Below the pieces are notes generated by a model. It ran no database searches, was not told the DNA's origin, and saw only the letters and a program-made list of their open reading frames with translations. Shown here one piece after another: positions 35,301 through 43,039 of a DNA stretch of 64,000 nucleotides. The stretch is taken from NCBI GenBank assembly GCA_963682005.1, contig OY820914.1, positions 2,666,001-2,730,000 on the forward strand, in the 5' to 3' direction. This DNA is from CAIYUC01 sp963682005. GTDB taxonomy: Bacteria > Bacteroidota > Bacteroidia > Bacteroidales > FEN-979. The number at the start of each line of letters is the position of its first letter. Position 1 is the stretch's first letter. The position numbers and the translations under genes are program-made.

Positions 35301-35482
35301 TTTGAAGGCAATCCATCATTGCGCGTCAGATGCCTGAAATACATTTTCCCTTCTTCATTTTTAGCCGGGAAAGGATTGTTGTTATCCGCATCTGCAGAAT
35401 GACAGGAAAGTGAAAATGCGATAAGAATGAGACAGGTTCTTAGGAATATGAAAACTTGTTGTAAGGAGTTAATGGCTTGCAT
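32360..35482 (-). CDS. Two-component-regulator propeller sensor histidine kinase (HisKA_3)
   Basis: About 1040 residues. Signal sequence (FIFLRTCLILIAFSLSCHSA), then about twelve or more propeller repeats of the LWIGTxxGLxxYDxxTG kind forming two beta-propellers in the periplasm (about 45-700), a Y_Y_Y domain (YRLIGFDQDWIFAG ... LPPGKYQF), one membrane helix (FITLLVCILFFLGYLLI), and a cytoplasmic kinase: DLHDEVGSTLSSISIL with phospho-His near 852, N box KEAINNLVKYS, and DNGVGF. No receiver or AraC domain, so not a hybrid HTCS. Start at 35482 (or 35497) is chosen because a TATATTTG element at 35510-35517 puts transcription downstream of the ATG at 35521. Ligand unknown, perhaps a glycan. Confidence 0.92.
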   Translation of the reverse strand: MQAINSLQQVFIFLRTCLILIAFSLSCHSADADNNNPFPAKNEEGKMYFRHLTRNDGLPSNRTYGALQDFRGYMWIATDNGLARYDGKNFRIFSHIPGDDCSIIDNTILSIHESRDSMLWIGTVDGISIYNPLTGGFRNFSINGLGKDRFPGKGIISFFQEKDGSMWVGTENGLVHTTAQGGNFEEFPTQSSNVAGTREYAFKHICVIIEDPRDKNKLLLATLGGILQFDKKNHKITRDYKKIINNNFGIIDMYLEDNHCLWTCGWGIGLNCLDLNTGQWKEYPFNSKKPYDIVDITKKSKDEFWLGTMDHGLGRFNIRTGSSDFYEQDPLSDYSLISQSIKKIVYLNNGKDIWLLSDDGINILNRDYLPFTEVALPFQGNWATCFYRDKEEKRFYVGASDSKGLFFWDEEKSRWNLIPAEEEYGSKGMGISRMLKDSQSRLWLAMRNNLHYYDPKTGRIRLFRTKEGIPIKLEDPVIRCMFEDDRGNLWVGTRSGEVVRIDPGRSAAEYFTHQPGNPNSLLNGTRIRMFYQDKFNRIWIGLDNGVSIYDPDKNCFLNSIMDSILSYGVTKRWINSINQDTLGRIWLNIDCAGMLRVEQFQKDRFRFKLFNTNNGLNGLSLGNMAIDPGGDFWIINYGLLHMNPFDETFQLYDQRNGLNEDLGFEESIYIDHEGNIFIGNEGKFVTRNLRDLHYTSPVIKLVMESIDVNGKEQPIVFKSDPEKKLILKGDENNLVFHYTAICFKDADQLLFRYRLIGFDQDWIFAGPSRDVRYGNLPPGKYQFAFSVSNRGVWTDYQQRMIIVIRPLFYKTWWFITLLVCILFFLGYLLIRYRFRQVLKLERLRTRIATDLHDEVGSTLSSISILSEILGTKLGNTPFEKIIAEIHGSSTKMLEGIDDIIWLVNPKNDVFRNLELRIREYAIPLFESRDIDFKIRYDEKLSAIQLPMEVRRNIYLVSKEAINNLVKYSRCSKAEIKFTAYSEGIEMSVTDNGVGFDPRCQTTRNGLKNMKMRAGQIKGSLNVNSAPGKGTQIILKIKTIY

Positions 35483-35509
35483 ACCGGATCCGTGCATATT
35501 TGATAAAGT

Positions 35510-35517
35510 CAAATATA
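35510..35517 (-). promoter_or_regulatory. Bacteroidetes -7 element for the sensor kinase gene
   Basis: Minus-strand TATATTTG, transcription start near 35504. It excludes an ATG at 35521 and favours 35497 or 35482. Confidence 0.55.
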
Positions 35518-35565
35518 TCAAATATCCGGCTACTCCGACATAAAAACTTCATTACTTAAAAGGGA

Positions 35566-36480
35566 TCATTCCGTTTTCAGGGCACCGATGAGTTCATTTA
35601 CGGATGATATTTTGTGCAGCCTCAGGTAAGCTTCAATGCTTTCTACAATCTTTACAGAAACAGCGGGGTCAATGAAATTGGCTGTCCCGACCTGGATGGC
35701 AGATGCCCCGGCCAGCATGAATTCGATCGCATCCGTTGCATTCATGATCCCGCCCATGCCGATGACAGGCACTTTCACGGCTTTATGCACCTGCCAGACC
35801 ATGCGCAGGGCTACAGGTTTTATGGCCGGGCCTGATAAACCACCGGTTATCGTGGAGAGGACCGGTTTCCTGGAATTGACATCAATGGCCATTCCAAGCA
35901 ATGTGTTGATCAGGGAGATCATGTCGGCGCCGCCGTCAACCACGGCTTTGGCTATTTCAGTGATGCTGGTCACGTTCGGGGAAAGCTTCACAATAAGATC
36001 CTGGTGATACACCTTCTTCACCGCTTTCGTAACTTCCACAGCACTGGCAGCGACCGTTCCGAAAGCCATTCCGCCAAGCTTCACGTTCGGACAGGAAATA
36101 TTCAGTTCGATGGCCGGAATGTTTTCAAGCTCATTGATCTTTTCTGCCACTTCCACATACTCTTCAATCGTTGAACCGGAAACATTGACGATCACGGCAG
36201 TCTTAAAATCCTTTATTTTCGGGTAGATCTCACGGATGAAATGATCAACACCCTTGTTTTGAAGTCCGACTGAATTCAGCATCCCTGAGGGCGTCTCCGC
36301 CATCCTCGGGTAGGCGTTCCCATCTCTGTTCTTTCCGGTCACCGCCTTAACGACAATCCCTCCCAGCATGCCAATATCGATGAAATCGGCAAACTCCTCC
36401 CCGTAACCGAATGTACCGGAAGCCGTCAGAACAGGATTCTTCAGGTGGAGGCGGCCGATGTTAACGGAGAGATCTGCCAT
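35566..36480 (-). CDS. pyrD: Dihydroorotate dehydrogenase B, catalytic subunit
   Basis: Oxidises dihydroorotate to orotate in pyrimidine synthesis; class 1B works with PyrK and NAD. 304 residues, normal for PyrDB. FMN and substrate motifs: ASGTFGYG, NSVGLQNKG, catalytic Cys130 in NISCPNVKLGG, VKLSPNVTSI, and the phosphate loop GMGGIMNATDAIEFMLAGASAIQVGTA near 240-265. pyrK lies directly upstream on the same strand, across a 116-bp spacer filled by an octamer array. Confidence 0.96.
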   Translation of the reverse strand: MADLSVNIGRLHLKNPVLTASGTFGYGEEFADFIDIGMLGGIVVKAVTGKNRDGNAYPRMAETPSGMLNSVGLQNKGVDHFIREIYPKIKDFKTAVIVNVSGSTIEEYVEVAEKINELENIPAIELNISCPNVKLGGMAFGTVAASAVEVTKAVKKVYHQDLIVKLSPNVTSITEIAKAVVDGGADMISLINTLLGMAIDVNSRKPVLSTITGGLSGPAIKPVALRMVWQVHKAVKVPVIGMGGIMNATDAIEFMLAGASAIQVGTANFIDPAVSVKIVESIEAYLRLHKISSVNELIGALKTE

Positions 36481-36492
36481 GGGTTAGCTTAA

Positions 36493-36554
36493 GAGTTGAT
36501 GAGTTGATGATTTATTGATTTATTGATTTATCGATTTATTACTTACTGATTTAT
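36493..36554. repeat. Octamer array between pyrK and pyrD
   Basis: Units GAGTTGAT (twice), GATTTATT, GATTTATT, GATTTATC, GATTTATT and later GATTTATA. It sits inside what should be the pyrK-pyrD transcription unit. Confidence 0.85.
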
Positions 36555-36596
36555 AAAAGCCAGGATTTTTAACTCTTCATTTTTAATTCTTAATTT

Positions 36597-37379
36597 TCAC
36601 AACCAGCCCAGCTCTTTGGTATTAAAAACCGGTCCTTCGGCGCATACCCTTTGGTTCCCGTGAATTGTCGGGGTGACACAGCAAAGGCATACGCCGAATC
36701 CGCAGGCCATCATATTTTCCAGGGATACTTCACAGGGGATATTGTATTTTCCTGCGATCCGGGCAATGCTTTTCATCATCGGATCAGGGCCGCAACAGTA
36801 AATTTTTGCAAATTCAATCTTCTCATTTTGAAAAATGGAATGGCCGCTTACAAGTCCTTTTTCTCCCACCGATCCATCTTCCGTTGTGATAAGCACTTCC
36901 CCGCATTTCCTGTATTCATCCACCTGGAGCAGGTCCTGGCTTGTTTTTCCACCGATCAGGATGGCCGGATGGATGTTCTCCCGGTTCATTTGCTGTGCCA
37001 GCATCAATAAAGGTGCTACACCGCAACCGCCTCCGACAAGCAGTACGGGATTTTTATCCGTGAAAGTGAATGAATTCCCAAGCGGATAGATCATGTTCAA
37101 CAGATCCCCTTCCATCAACTTCGATAATTTTCGTGTTCCGTCACCTTTGATCTGGATCATGATCCGCATTGTATTTGTTGCCTGGTCAACCGAGTGGATG
37201 GAAAAGGGCCGCCGGAGGAAGGTCTTGTTTGAATCACCGACAAGCACCTGGACGAACTGACCCGGTAAAATGGCGGGCAATTCTTCAGGTGATAAAAGTT
37301 CGAGAATGAAATGACGCGGGTTTAACGTGATGTTTTGCAGAACCCTGAAGTTCCGGATGCGCTTTTGTGAGACCATCAA
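36597..37379 (-). CDS. pyrK: Dihydroorotate dehydrogenase B, electron-transfer subunit
   Basis: Passes electrons from the PyrD FMN to NAD+ through FAD and a 2Fe-2S cluster. 260 residues. FAD domain with RRPFSIHSVD (about 57-66), NAD domain with LLVGGGCGVAPLLML (113-127) and YCCGPDPMM, and the cluster ligands Cys226, Cys231, Cys234 and Cys246 (C-x4-C-x2-C-x11-C). Start is the ATG at 37379 or the adjacent one at 37376. Upstream 32 bp away is the DUF5606 gene on the same strand. Confidence 0.95.
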   Translation of the reverse strand: MMVSQKRIRNFRVLQNITLNPRHFILELLSPEELPAILPGQFVQVLVGDSNKTFLRRPFSIHSVDQATNTMRIMIQIKGDGTRKLSKLMEGDLLNMIYPLGNSFTFTDKNPVLLVGGGCGVAPLLMLAQQMNRENIHPAILIGGKTSQDLLQVDEYRKCGEVLITTEDGSVGEKGLVSGHSIFQNEKIEFAKIYCCGPDPMMKSIARIAGKYNIPCEVSLENMMACGFGVCLCCVTPTIHGNQRVCAEGPVFNTKELGWL

Positions 37380-37411
37380 CTTTTGCTCATGAAATGGGGA
37401 TGTGATTTCTC

Positions 37412-37978
37412 TTATCCTTCGCTTTTCTTGGATCTGGTTTGTGTGTTGGCAATCCGTGCTTTGGATGTTTTTTCAGACCCGGCCTGGGATGGTTTCTTCG
37501 GCCTTGCAGGCTGTTTCTTCACAGGTGCGGCAGGTTCCGGCTTTTTGTGTTCTTCACCTGATTCCCCCTTTTCACCCTCCTCTTCTTTCTTTTCAGTGAA
37601 GTCGAGTAGCTGATGGTCGATCAGGAGATTGTACCAGCTGATCATCTTCCGGATGTCAGAAATATAAACACGATCAGGGTCGTAATCCGGCAATACTGTC
37701 AGGAAAAATATTTTAAGGCCCTTGTCATCAATTTTTGAATCAGGTCCGGCTTTGCCTTCCTGTTTCTCATAAACCTTTTTGAGGACTTCCTTCAATGAAA
37801 TGTCTTCACCTGTTGTAAAAACCGAGATTTCCTCAAGGGAACTGATCTTTTCATGCGCAAAGGCAGGGAATCGTTTTCCGTCGATCAGCGATTCAACCAA
37901 TACCGCATTCTTGAGCTGAGAAACAACCTTGAATAAGCCTCTTTTTCCCGAAATCGATAAAATCTTACTGAGATCCAT
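37412..37978 (-). CDS. DUF5606-type conserved Bacteroidetes protein
   Basis: 188 residues from ATG 37978 (MDLSKILSISGKRGLFKVVSQ), an opening typical of DUF5606 proteins, whose role is unknown. Residues 1-140 form a compact cytoplasmic domain with LVESLIDGKRFPAFAHEKISSLEEISVFT and a segment ILPDYD..RVYISDIRKMISWYNLL; the last 55 residues are Lys/Glu/Pro-rich and disordered. A TACTTTTG element at 37996-38003 lies inside the longer frame that would begin at 38011 and so fixes the shorter start. Family call is from memory of the conserved opening. Confidence 0.82.
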   Translation of the reverse strand: MDLSKILSISGKRGLFKVVSQLKNAVLVESLIDGKRFPAFAHEKISSLEEISVFTTGEDISLKEVLKKVYEKQEGKAGPDSKIDDKGLKIFFLTVLPDYDPDRVYISDIRKMISWYNLLIDHQLLDFTEKKEEEGEKGESGEEHKKPEPAAPVKKQPARPKKPSQAGSEKTSKARIANTQTRSKKSEG

Positions 37979-37995
37979 GATAGTGTGTTTTTTTG

Positions 37996-38003
37996 CAAAA
38001 GTA
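37996..38003 (-). promoter_or_regulatory. Bacteroidetes -7 element for the DUF5606-pyrK unit
   Basis: Minus-strand TACTTTTG (followed by C), transcription start near 37989, leader about 11 nt to the ATG at 37978. Confidence 0.6.
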
Positions 38004-38072
38004 ATAAACAATGGAGAATTATGAGGTATGAATTATGAAAATTGAATAGCCGGCATAAAAGTAATTCCACCG

Positions 38073-38173
38073 CAGAGTAACAAAGTGACAAAGTCACAAG
38101 GTCACAGAGTCACAAAGTCAAAAAGTCAACGGGTCATCTACTCATTATTTCATTATTTCATTATCTCATTATC
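38073..38173. repeat. Two octamer arrays, the second running into the GT2 gene
   Basis: Eight CAAAGTCA-type units (38073-38136), then four TCATTAT[TC] units (38142-38173). The second array encodes the last residues (K-I-M-R region) and the TAA stop of the minus-strand gene that ends at 38161. Confidence 0.9.
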
Positions 38174-39033
38174 TTATAGTTCTTGTACTCCCCGATCCTC
38201 CACCCCGTCTTCTTCTCAATAAAATGGAGGACCCGCTTTGAAGCCGAAAGCTTTTTCTTTGTGGGATCAAAGGAGAACTGCCAGTTTTTCTTTTCAATCC
38301 GCTCTTTCATGACGGAAGGGTGTGTCCCTTCGAACAGGGAAAGTGAGTCGATCTTTGAATAGTCAAACTGGTCTGTACCGGCAACATTTTTCCTGATCCA
38401 ATCCTCGTCATGCCAGAGCGAATGGAAATATTGCTGCTTCGCCTGCTGGTAATCCGGAGGCTTCACCCAGCCATAGTGATAAACCCAGGCGTCGACGGGT
38501 TTTACATGAAGGGGCCGGTTTTCCTTCCGGAAACCCTGGGCATCCTTGTATGATCGTATCTTTTTATCGTTCCGGATGATCCGTACTTCACGCCGGTACC
38601 AGTCACGGGAATCGCCTGTAAAGTCATAAGACCCATAGAAATGCAGGTAGTTGAGAAGTAGTCCTTCGATCTGCGGCTCATCTTTGTACCGTTTCATTTC
38701 AGTCATGAGACGGTCGAGGTAGTTTTCATGAATGACCTCATCAGCCTGGATATAAACGGCCCATGTGCTTTCCGGGGAAACCGCGTCAAATGCCTTGTTC
38801 GTCTCGACAGCAAGCACTTTCCCTCCTTCACGCAAGGATTCATCCCACTCGGTATCGATGATCCGGATGATATCAGACCCGATACCCCTGACAAGGTCGC
38901 GGGTTCCGTCATCGGATCTGCCTACTGCCACGATGAACTCATCGCATAAAGGCAATACCGAACGGATCGATTCCACGACAGGGTAATCGTATTTGATTGC
39001 ATTTCGGATGAAGGTAAAACCGCTGACTTTCAA
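38161..39033 (-). CDS. Family 2-like glycosyltransferase
   Basis: 290 residues, cytoplasmic GT-A type. It begins MKVSGFTFIRNAIKYDYPVVESI, has DEFIVAVGRSDDGTRDLV, and an acidic metal site near IQADEVIHENYLDRLMTEM, as in GT2 enzymes of lipopolysaccharide or capsule synthesis; a C-terminal WVYHYGWVKPPDYQQAKQ segment is also common in this subgroup. The predicted promoter (39041-39048) lies so close that the mRNA would be nearly leaderless. The 3' end is written by an octamer array. Acceptor unknown. Confidence 0.88.
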   Translation of the reverse strand: MKVSGFTFIRNAIKYDYPVVESIRSVLPLCDEFIVAVGRSDDGTRDLVRGIGSDIIRIIDTEWDESLREGGKVLAVETNKAFDAVSPESTWAVYIQADEVIHENYLDRLMTEMKRYKDEPQIEGLLLNYLHFYGSYDFTGDSRDWYRREVRIIRNDKKIRSYKDAQGFRKENRPLHVKPVDAWVYHYGWVKPPDYQQAKQQYFHSLWHDEDWIRKNVAGTDQFDYSKIDSLSLFEGTHPSVMKERIEKKNWQFSFDPTKKKLSASKRVLHFIEKKTGWRIGEYKNYKIMR

Positions 39034-39040
39034 TTTATAT

Positions 39041-39048
39041 CAAAATTA
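39041..39048 (-). promoter_or_regulatory. Bacteroidetes -7 element next to the GT2 start
   Basis: Minus-strand TAATTTTG seven bases before the ATG at 39033; predicted transcription start at about 39034-39037. Confidence 0.45.
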
Positions 39049-39064
39049 CTGTGAGCATTTTTTG

Positions 39065-39171
39065 TTTCACGAAGATCCACGAAGGTTTCATGAAGGTCCA
39101 CGAAGGGTGAACGATTTGAAATCGAGTTTTTCTTCGTGGTACTTCGTTCCTTCTTCATGAACTTCGTGAAA
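39065..39171. repeat. Two-armed inverted element built from CACGAAGG words
   Basis: TTTCACGAAG (39065-39074) is complementary to CTTCGTGAAA (39162-39171). Each arm repeats related words (CCACGAAGG, CATGAAGG on the left; CTTCGTGG, CTTCATGA on the right), so the whole can fold back. It lies downstream of purB and could end its transcript. A similar CACGAAGATCCACGAAG word occurs at about 47069. Confidence 0.65.
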
Positions 39172-39208
39172 TATAAAAAGGCAAAAACCTCATCAACCTG
39201 ATATGTTC

Positions 39209-40558
39209 CTAAAACGAAATAATTCCAACATAATTCTCCGGGGTGATCTTTTTCAGCTCGTCTTTCACTTTCTTTGACACCTTCAATCCGTCGATGAATT
39301 TGTGAAGCGAAGCCTTGGTTATTCCTGCCTTTCCCCGTGTCAGTTCCTTCAAAACCCCGAAAGGATCGGGATAGTTTTCCCTTCTGAGTATAGTCTGAAT
39401 CGCTTCTGAAATAACTGCCCAGTTATCATCCAGGTCTTTCTTCAGCTTATCCTCATTCAGAATAAGCTTGTCAAGACCCTTCAGCAGCGACCTGTAGGCG
39501 ATCATTGAATGAGCGATCGGAACACCGATGTTCCGGATCACCGTGGAATCGGTCAGGTCGCGCTGCATCCTTGATACAGGAAGTTTCGCTGAAAGATGCT
39601 CAAAGATGGCATTGGCCATTCCCAGGTTCCCTTCCGAATTCTCAAAGTCGATGGGGTTCACCTTATGCGGCATGGCCGAAGAGCCGACTTCCTTTTTCAT
39701 CACCTTTTGCTTGAAATAGTTCATTGATACATACGTCCAGATATCACGGTCAAGATCAAGGAGGATGGTATTGATCCGCTTTATGTTGTCGAAGAAGGCC
39801 GCCATGTTGTCGTAGTGCTCGATCTGCGTAGTCGTCTGCAGTCGTTCAAGACCCAGGCTGTCTTCCACAAAATCATTCGCAAATGTAATCCAGTCGATCT
39901 TCGGGTAAGCGGCAGCATGGGCATTGAAATTGCCGGTTGCACCACCAAATTTGGCGGAAAAAGGGATCGAATCAACCATGTCGATCTGCTTTTCGAGACG
40001 TTCGGCAAAAACGAAGAGTTCCTTTCCCATGGTTGTCGGGGAGGCGGGTTGTCCGTGCGTATGTGCAAGCATGGGGACATTCCGCCAGTCATTGCTCATC
40101 CCGAGCAAGGCCAGCAGGACCTCTTCAAGCAACGGCTCGATGAGGAATATGTAGGCTTCCTTTAATGCAAGCGGGAAAGCGGTATTGTTGATATCCTGGG
40201 AAGTGAGCCCGAAATGGATGAATTCCTTGTATTTCCCGATCTTCAGCACCTCAAATTTTTCCCGGAGGAAATATTCGATCGCCTTGACGTCATGGTTTGT
40301 CTCCTTCTCGATCTCTTTCACGCGAAGTGCATGTTCTTCCCGAAATTCCTTGTATAATGTCCTTAATACGGGATAGATCTTTTTATCGATGGATGTCAGC
40401 TGCGGCAATGGAATTTCGCAAAGCGCTATGAAATATTCCACTTCCACAAGAATCCTGTACCTGATGATTGCTCCTTCTGAAAAGAACCCGGCGAGCGGTT
40501 CAGTCACCTTCCGGTAACGTCCATCAATGGGGGAGATGGCTCTTAGTGTAAAATTCAT
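39209..40558 (-). CDS. purB: Adenylosuccinate lyase
   Basis: Two steps of purine synthesis: SAICAR to AICAR plus fumarate, and adenylosuccinate to AMP. 449 residues, close to the E. coli form. Starts MNFTLRAISPIDGRYRKVTEPLAGFFSE; HDVKAIEYFL and FGLTSQDINNTA in the first third; TMLAHTHGQPASPTTMGKE-like region with catalytic His; signature GSSAMPHKVNPIDFEN near residue 290. Cytoplasmic homotetramer. Upstream is a repeat-filled spacer without a clear TAnnTTTG element. Confidence 0.97.
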   Translation of the reverse strand: MNFTLRAISPIDGRYRKVTEPLAGFFSEGAIIRYRILVEVEYFIALCEIPLPQLTSIDKKIYPVLRTLYKEFREEHALRVKEIEKETNHDVKAIEYFLREKFEVLKIGKYKEFIHFGLTSQDINNTAFPLALKEAYIFLIEPLLEEVLLALLGMSNDWRNVPMLAHTHGQPASPTTMGKELFVFAERLEKQIDMVDSIPFSAKFGGATGNFNAHAAAYPKIDWITFANDFVEDSLGLERLQTTTQIEHYDNMAAFFDNIKRINTILLDLDRDIWTYVSMNYFKQKVMKKEVGSSAMPHKVNPIDFENSEGNLGMANAIFEHLSAKLPVSRMQRDLTDSTVIRNIGVPIAHSMIAYRSLLKGLDKLILNEDKLKKDLDDNWAVISEAIQTILRRENYPDPFGVLKELTRGKAGITKASLHKFIDGLKVSKKVKDELKKITPENYVGIISF

Positions 40559-40562
40559 TTTA

Positions 40563-40645
40563 ATTATGAATTAGGAGTTTGAATTATGAATTATGATGCC
40601 TGTTCCCGCTTCGGCGGGAATGACGGAAGCCTGAAGCCTGTCATT
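40563..40645. repeat. GAATTAT heptamers plus REP-like palindrome
   Basis: GAATTAT words at about 40563-40595, then TTCCCGC (40603-40609), loop TTCG, GCGGGAA (40614-40620) and TGACGG, then GAAGCCT heptamers at about 40625-40640. The palindrome recurs at 43020-43037 (inverted) and 53581-53598. Confidence 0.75.
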
Positions 40646-40703
40646 TTTTCTCAAAATTATGAATTTTAACGGGAATAATTGAAAATCCTGAACCGGAATA
40701 ATC

Positions 40704-40711
40704 TATATTTG
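40704..40711 (+). promoter_or_regulatory. Bacteroidetes -7 element for the Omp28-like gene
   Basis: TATATTTG with transcription start near 40718 and a leader of about 29 nt to the ATG at 40747. Confidence 0.55.
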
Positions 40712-40746
40712 TATCTATAATCATTATTAAATTTAACAACATCCTT

Positions 40747-42807
40747 ATGAAAAAAGTCTTTACCCTTTTACTCATTCTGGCACTGACCGGGATTTCCGGA
40801 GAAATTTTCGCACAGGCCAAGAAATATGTCATTTTTGAACATTTCACGCAGGCAAGCTGTGCACCTTGTGCAGCCCAGAATCCAGTACTCCAGGCCGTGC
40901 TTGATGCAAATGCAGGTCGTACACACCATATTGCCTATCATACGAGCTGGCCGGGATATGATCCCATGAACCTTTACAATGCGTCAGAAGTGGCTGCACG
41001 CGTTTCCTATTATGGCGTCAATGCCGTTCCCGATGTACTGATGGGCGGCAATCTTTACCATGGCGGACCTTCGGGCGTTACACAGAGCATGGTTGACAAT
41101 GCTGCTTCGGATGCAGCACCGATCCGCGTCATCGTGAGAGAAACTTCCAATGGAACAGTAAGAACAGTAAAAGTAAAAGTCTTTACCCTCACAGCGGTTC
41201 CCGCAGCAACTTACAAGATCCGTGTGGCGGTTTCTGAAAAATGGGTTCATTATGCAACGCCTCCGGGCTCGAACGGCGAAAAGGATTTCCCGGATGTTTT
41301 CCGCAAAATGCTTCCGAATACCAATGGAGATGCCTATACACCGGCTGCCATCGGCGATTCGGTTTCGTTCACCTATACCTACAACCTGGACATGGCCACA
41401 TGGGATACAACGCAGATCTATTGCACAGCTATGATCCAGAATGAAACAACCAAGGAGATCATAAACTCAGGTTCTTCGATCGACCCGAAATGGGAGCTCG
41501 TCGGACTTAGCCCCAGTTTTGCAAAAGGAGAAGGCGGGGCCCAAACGGTTTTTAATTATAATCTTATCAACCTTGGTGAAACGGAAGAAAATTTCAGGAT
41601 CAAGCTGAAAGGTGATGCACCCAATGACTGGACAGTGATGTTTCTCATTAATGGTGCCAACTATTTTGATTCGGTTGACATGGTCATCCCGGCAAAGACT
41701 ACCATTCCCATGGTCGTAAGCATAGTTCCCGGCGACGGCGCAGCATTGGGGAATTTTTCCATTTCAATGAAATCCCTCGATAATACCGAATTCGCTCCCC
41801 AGGCACTTTCATTCAACCTGATCAAAGGGATCTATGAACTGATCCTGAACAACGATGGTTCATGGGGCGACGGCTCTGCAACCACCACAGCCACTTACCA
41901 GCAAAATTTTATCGATGGACTGGACTATGCAGGAAGTACTACCTATGCAATAACAAATGTTGCAGCCTTCAAAAAGGGCATCCAGTATAATTGTCTCGGC
42001 GATGTGCTGATCTATTTTTACAATGTAGGATGGTCATTCCCGGCGTTTACAGATGAGACGGTAGCCATCTTCACATCAGAGCTGAATGCCGGAAAACGCA
42101 TGTTCATCGACGGACAGGACATTGGCTGGGATGTTTGGACCGATGCTGCCAGCGGAGGCCACGGATCACCCGCCCAGCAGGATTTTTATACAAATTTCCT
42201 GTGCGCTCATTTTAACAATGATGGAGTAACAGGTGATAACCAGCTGATCGCGGAACCCACGGATAGTGTTTTCGGGGATATTGCTACGTCAGCACTGGTG
42301 AATACATATGGAGGGACTTATTTCTTCCCGGATGAGATCAATTCAGTCGGCATCGGCAAAAATATTTTCTACTACAATACGACCCATACCAAGATCGCCG
42401 GTATTCGCGCAACAAACAATACCTGGAAAACCGTTTATATTGCGCCAAGCCTCGAGCAGGTTGGTGATGTGAATGTACGGAAAGAGCTGATCAAGACATC
42501 ACATGTCTGGTTTGGTGGTGAATTCCTTGGAACACCAACCACGCCCGGCATCGACAAGATCCGTCTCGGACAGAATTATCCGAACCCGGCAGGCAATGAG
42601 ACCACGATCATGCTGAATGGCATCGACCGGCCAATGTCGCTGGAAATTACCGATATGACAGGCCGCACGATCAAATCCATTCCCGTTCATGCAGGGATGA
42701 CGGAAATCGTTGTGAACACTTCGTCTATGGCAAACGGTTTATACCTTTACAAGCTGGTTGCCGGTAACCGTGTTCTTGAAACAAAGCGGATGCAGGTTGT
42801 TCGTTAG
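40747..42807 (+). CDS. Omp28-like protein with T9SS C-terminal sorting domain
   Basis: 686 residues. Signal peptide MKKVFTLLLILALTGISGEIFAQ; then a thioredoxin-fold Omp28-type region with Cys38-x-x-Cys41 (ASCAPCAAQNP) and a cis-Pro-like AVPDVLMGG; a middle beta-rich segment (about 245-370); a flavodoxin-like or GATase-like stretch (about 375-600); and a type A T9SS sorting domain from about 603 (DKIRLGQNYPNPAGNETTI ... GLYLYKLVAGNRVLETKRMQVVR). It should cross the outer membrane through the type IX system and be cell-surface attached or released. Whether CxxC is redox-active is unknown. Followed by a good terminator. Confidence 0.88.
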   Translation: MKKVFTLLLILALTGISGEIFAQAKKYVIFEHFTQASCAPCAAQNPVLQAVLDANAGRTHHIAYHTSWPGYDPMNLYNASEVAARVSYYGVNAVPDVLMGGNLYHGGPSGVTQSMVDNAASDAAPIRVIVRETSNGTVRTVKVKVFTLTAVPAATYKIRVAVSEKWVHYATPPGSNGEKDFPDVFRKMLPNTNGDAYTPAAIGDSVSFTYTYNLDMATWDTTQIYCTAMIQNETTKEIINSGSSIDPKWELVGLSPSFAKGEGGAQTVFNYNLINLGETEENFRIKLKGDAPNDWTVMFLINGANYFDSVDMVIPAKTTIPMVVSIVPGDGAALGNFSISMKSLDNTEFAPQALSFNLIKGIYELILNNDGSWGDGSATTTATYQQNFIDGLDYAGSTTYAITNVAAFKKGIQYNCLGDVLIYFYNVGWSFPAFTDETVAIFTSELNAGKRMFIDGQDIGWDVWTDAASGGHGSPAQQDFYTNFLCAHFNNDGVTGDNQLIAEPTDSVFGDIATSALVNTYGGTYFFPDEINSVGIGKNIFYYNTTHTKIAGIRATNNTWKTVYIAPSLEQVGDVNVRKELIKTSHVWFGGEFLGTPTTPGIDKIRLGQNYPNPAGNETTIMLNGIDRPMSLEITDMTGRTIKSIPVHAGMTEIVVNTSSMANGLYLYKLVAGNRVLETKRMQVVR

Positions 42808-42853
42808 GATGCCGGAAGTCGGAAGACAGAGGATGGATGACGGATGATTGAAG

Positions 42854-42873
42854 ATTCCTGCCGGTGCAGGAAT
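42854..42873. repeat. Perfect 8-bp hairpin
   Basis: ATTCCTGC, loop CGGT, GCAGGAAT, set in degenerate GGATGAC-type heptamers downstream of the Omp28-like gene. Confidence 0.6.
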
Positions 42874-42900
42874 GAAAGCACAAATAATATTTTAATCTGA

Positions 42901-42934
42901 GAGCAGGGCTAAATAGTCCTGCTCTTATTTTTAT
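42901..42934 (+). terminator. Rho-independent terminator
   Basis: GAGCAGG (42901-42907) pairs with CCTGCTC (42918-42924), extendable by three pairs into the loop, followed by TTATTTTTAT. Ends the Omp28-like transcript. Confidence 0.8.
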
Positions 42935-43015
42935 ATTGATACAGCGACCACATAATTCCAGTGAAGAATGTCTGGACGAATGAAATAATGACGTAATTTT
43001 CGCTATTTCGCTATC

Positions 43016-43037
43016 GTCATTCCCGCGAAAGCGGGAA
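43016..43037. repeat. REP-like palindrome
   Basis: GTCA then TTCCCGC (43020-43026), GAAA, GCGGGAA (43031-43037), inverted relative to the copies at 40603 and 53581. It lies just after the stop of the DUF4249 gene. Confidence 0.7.
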
Positions 43038-43039
43038 CG

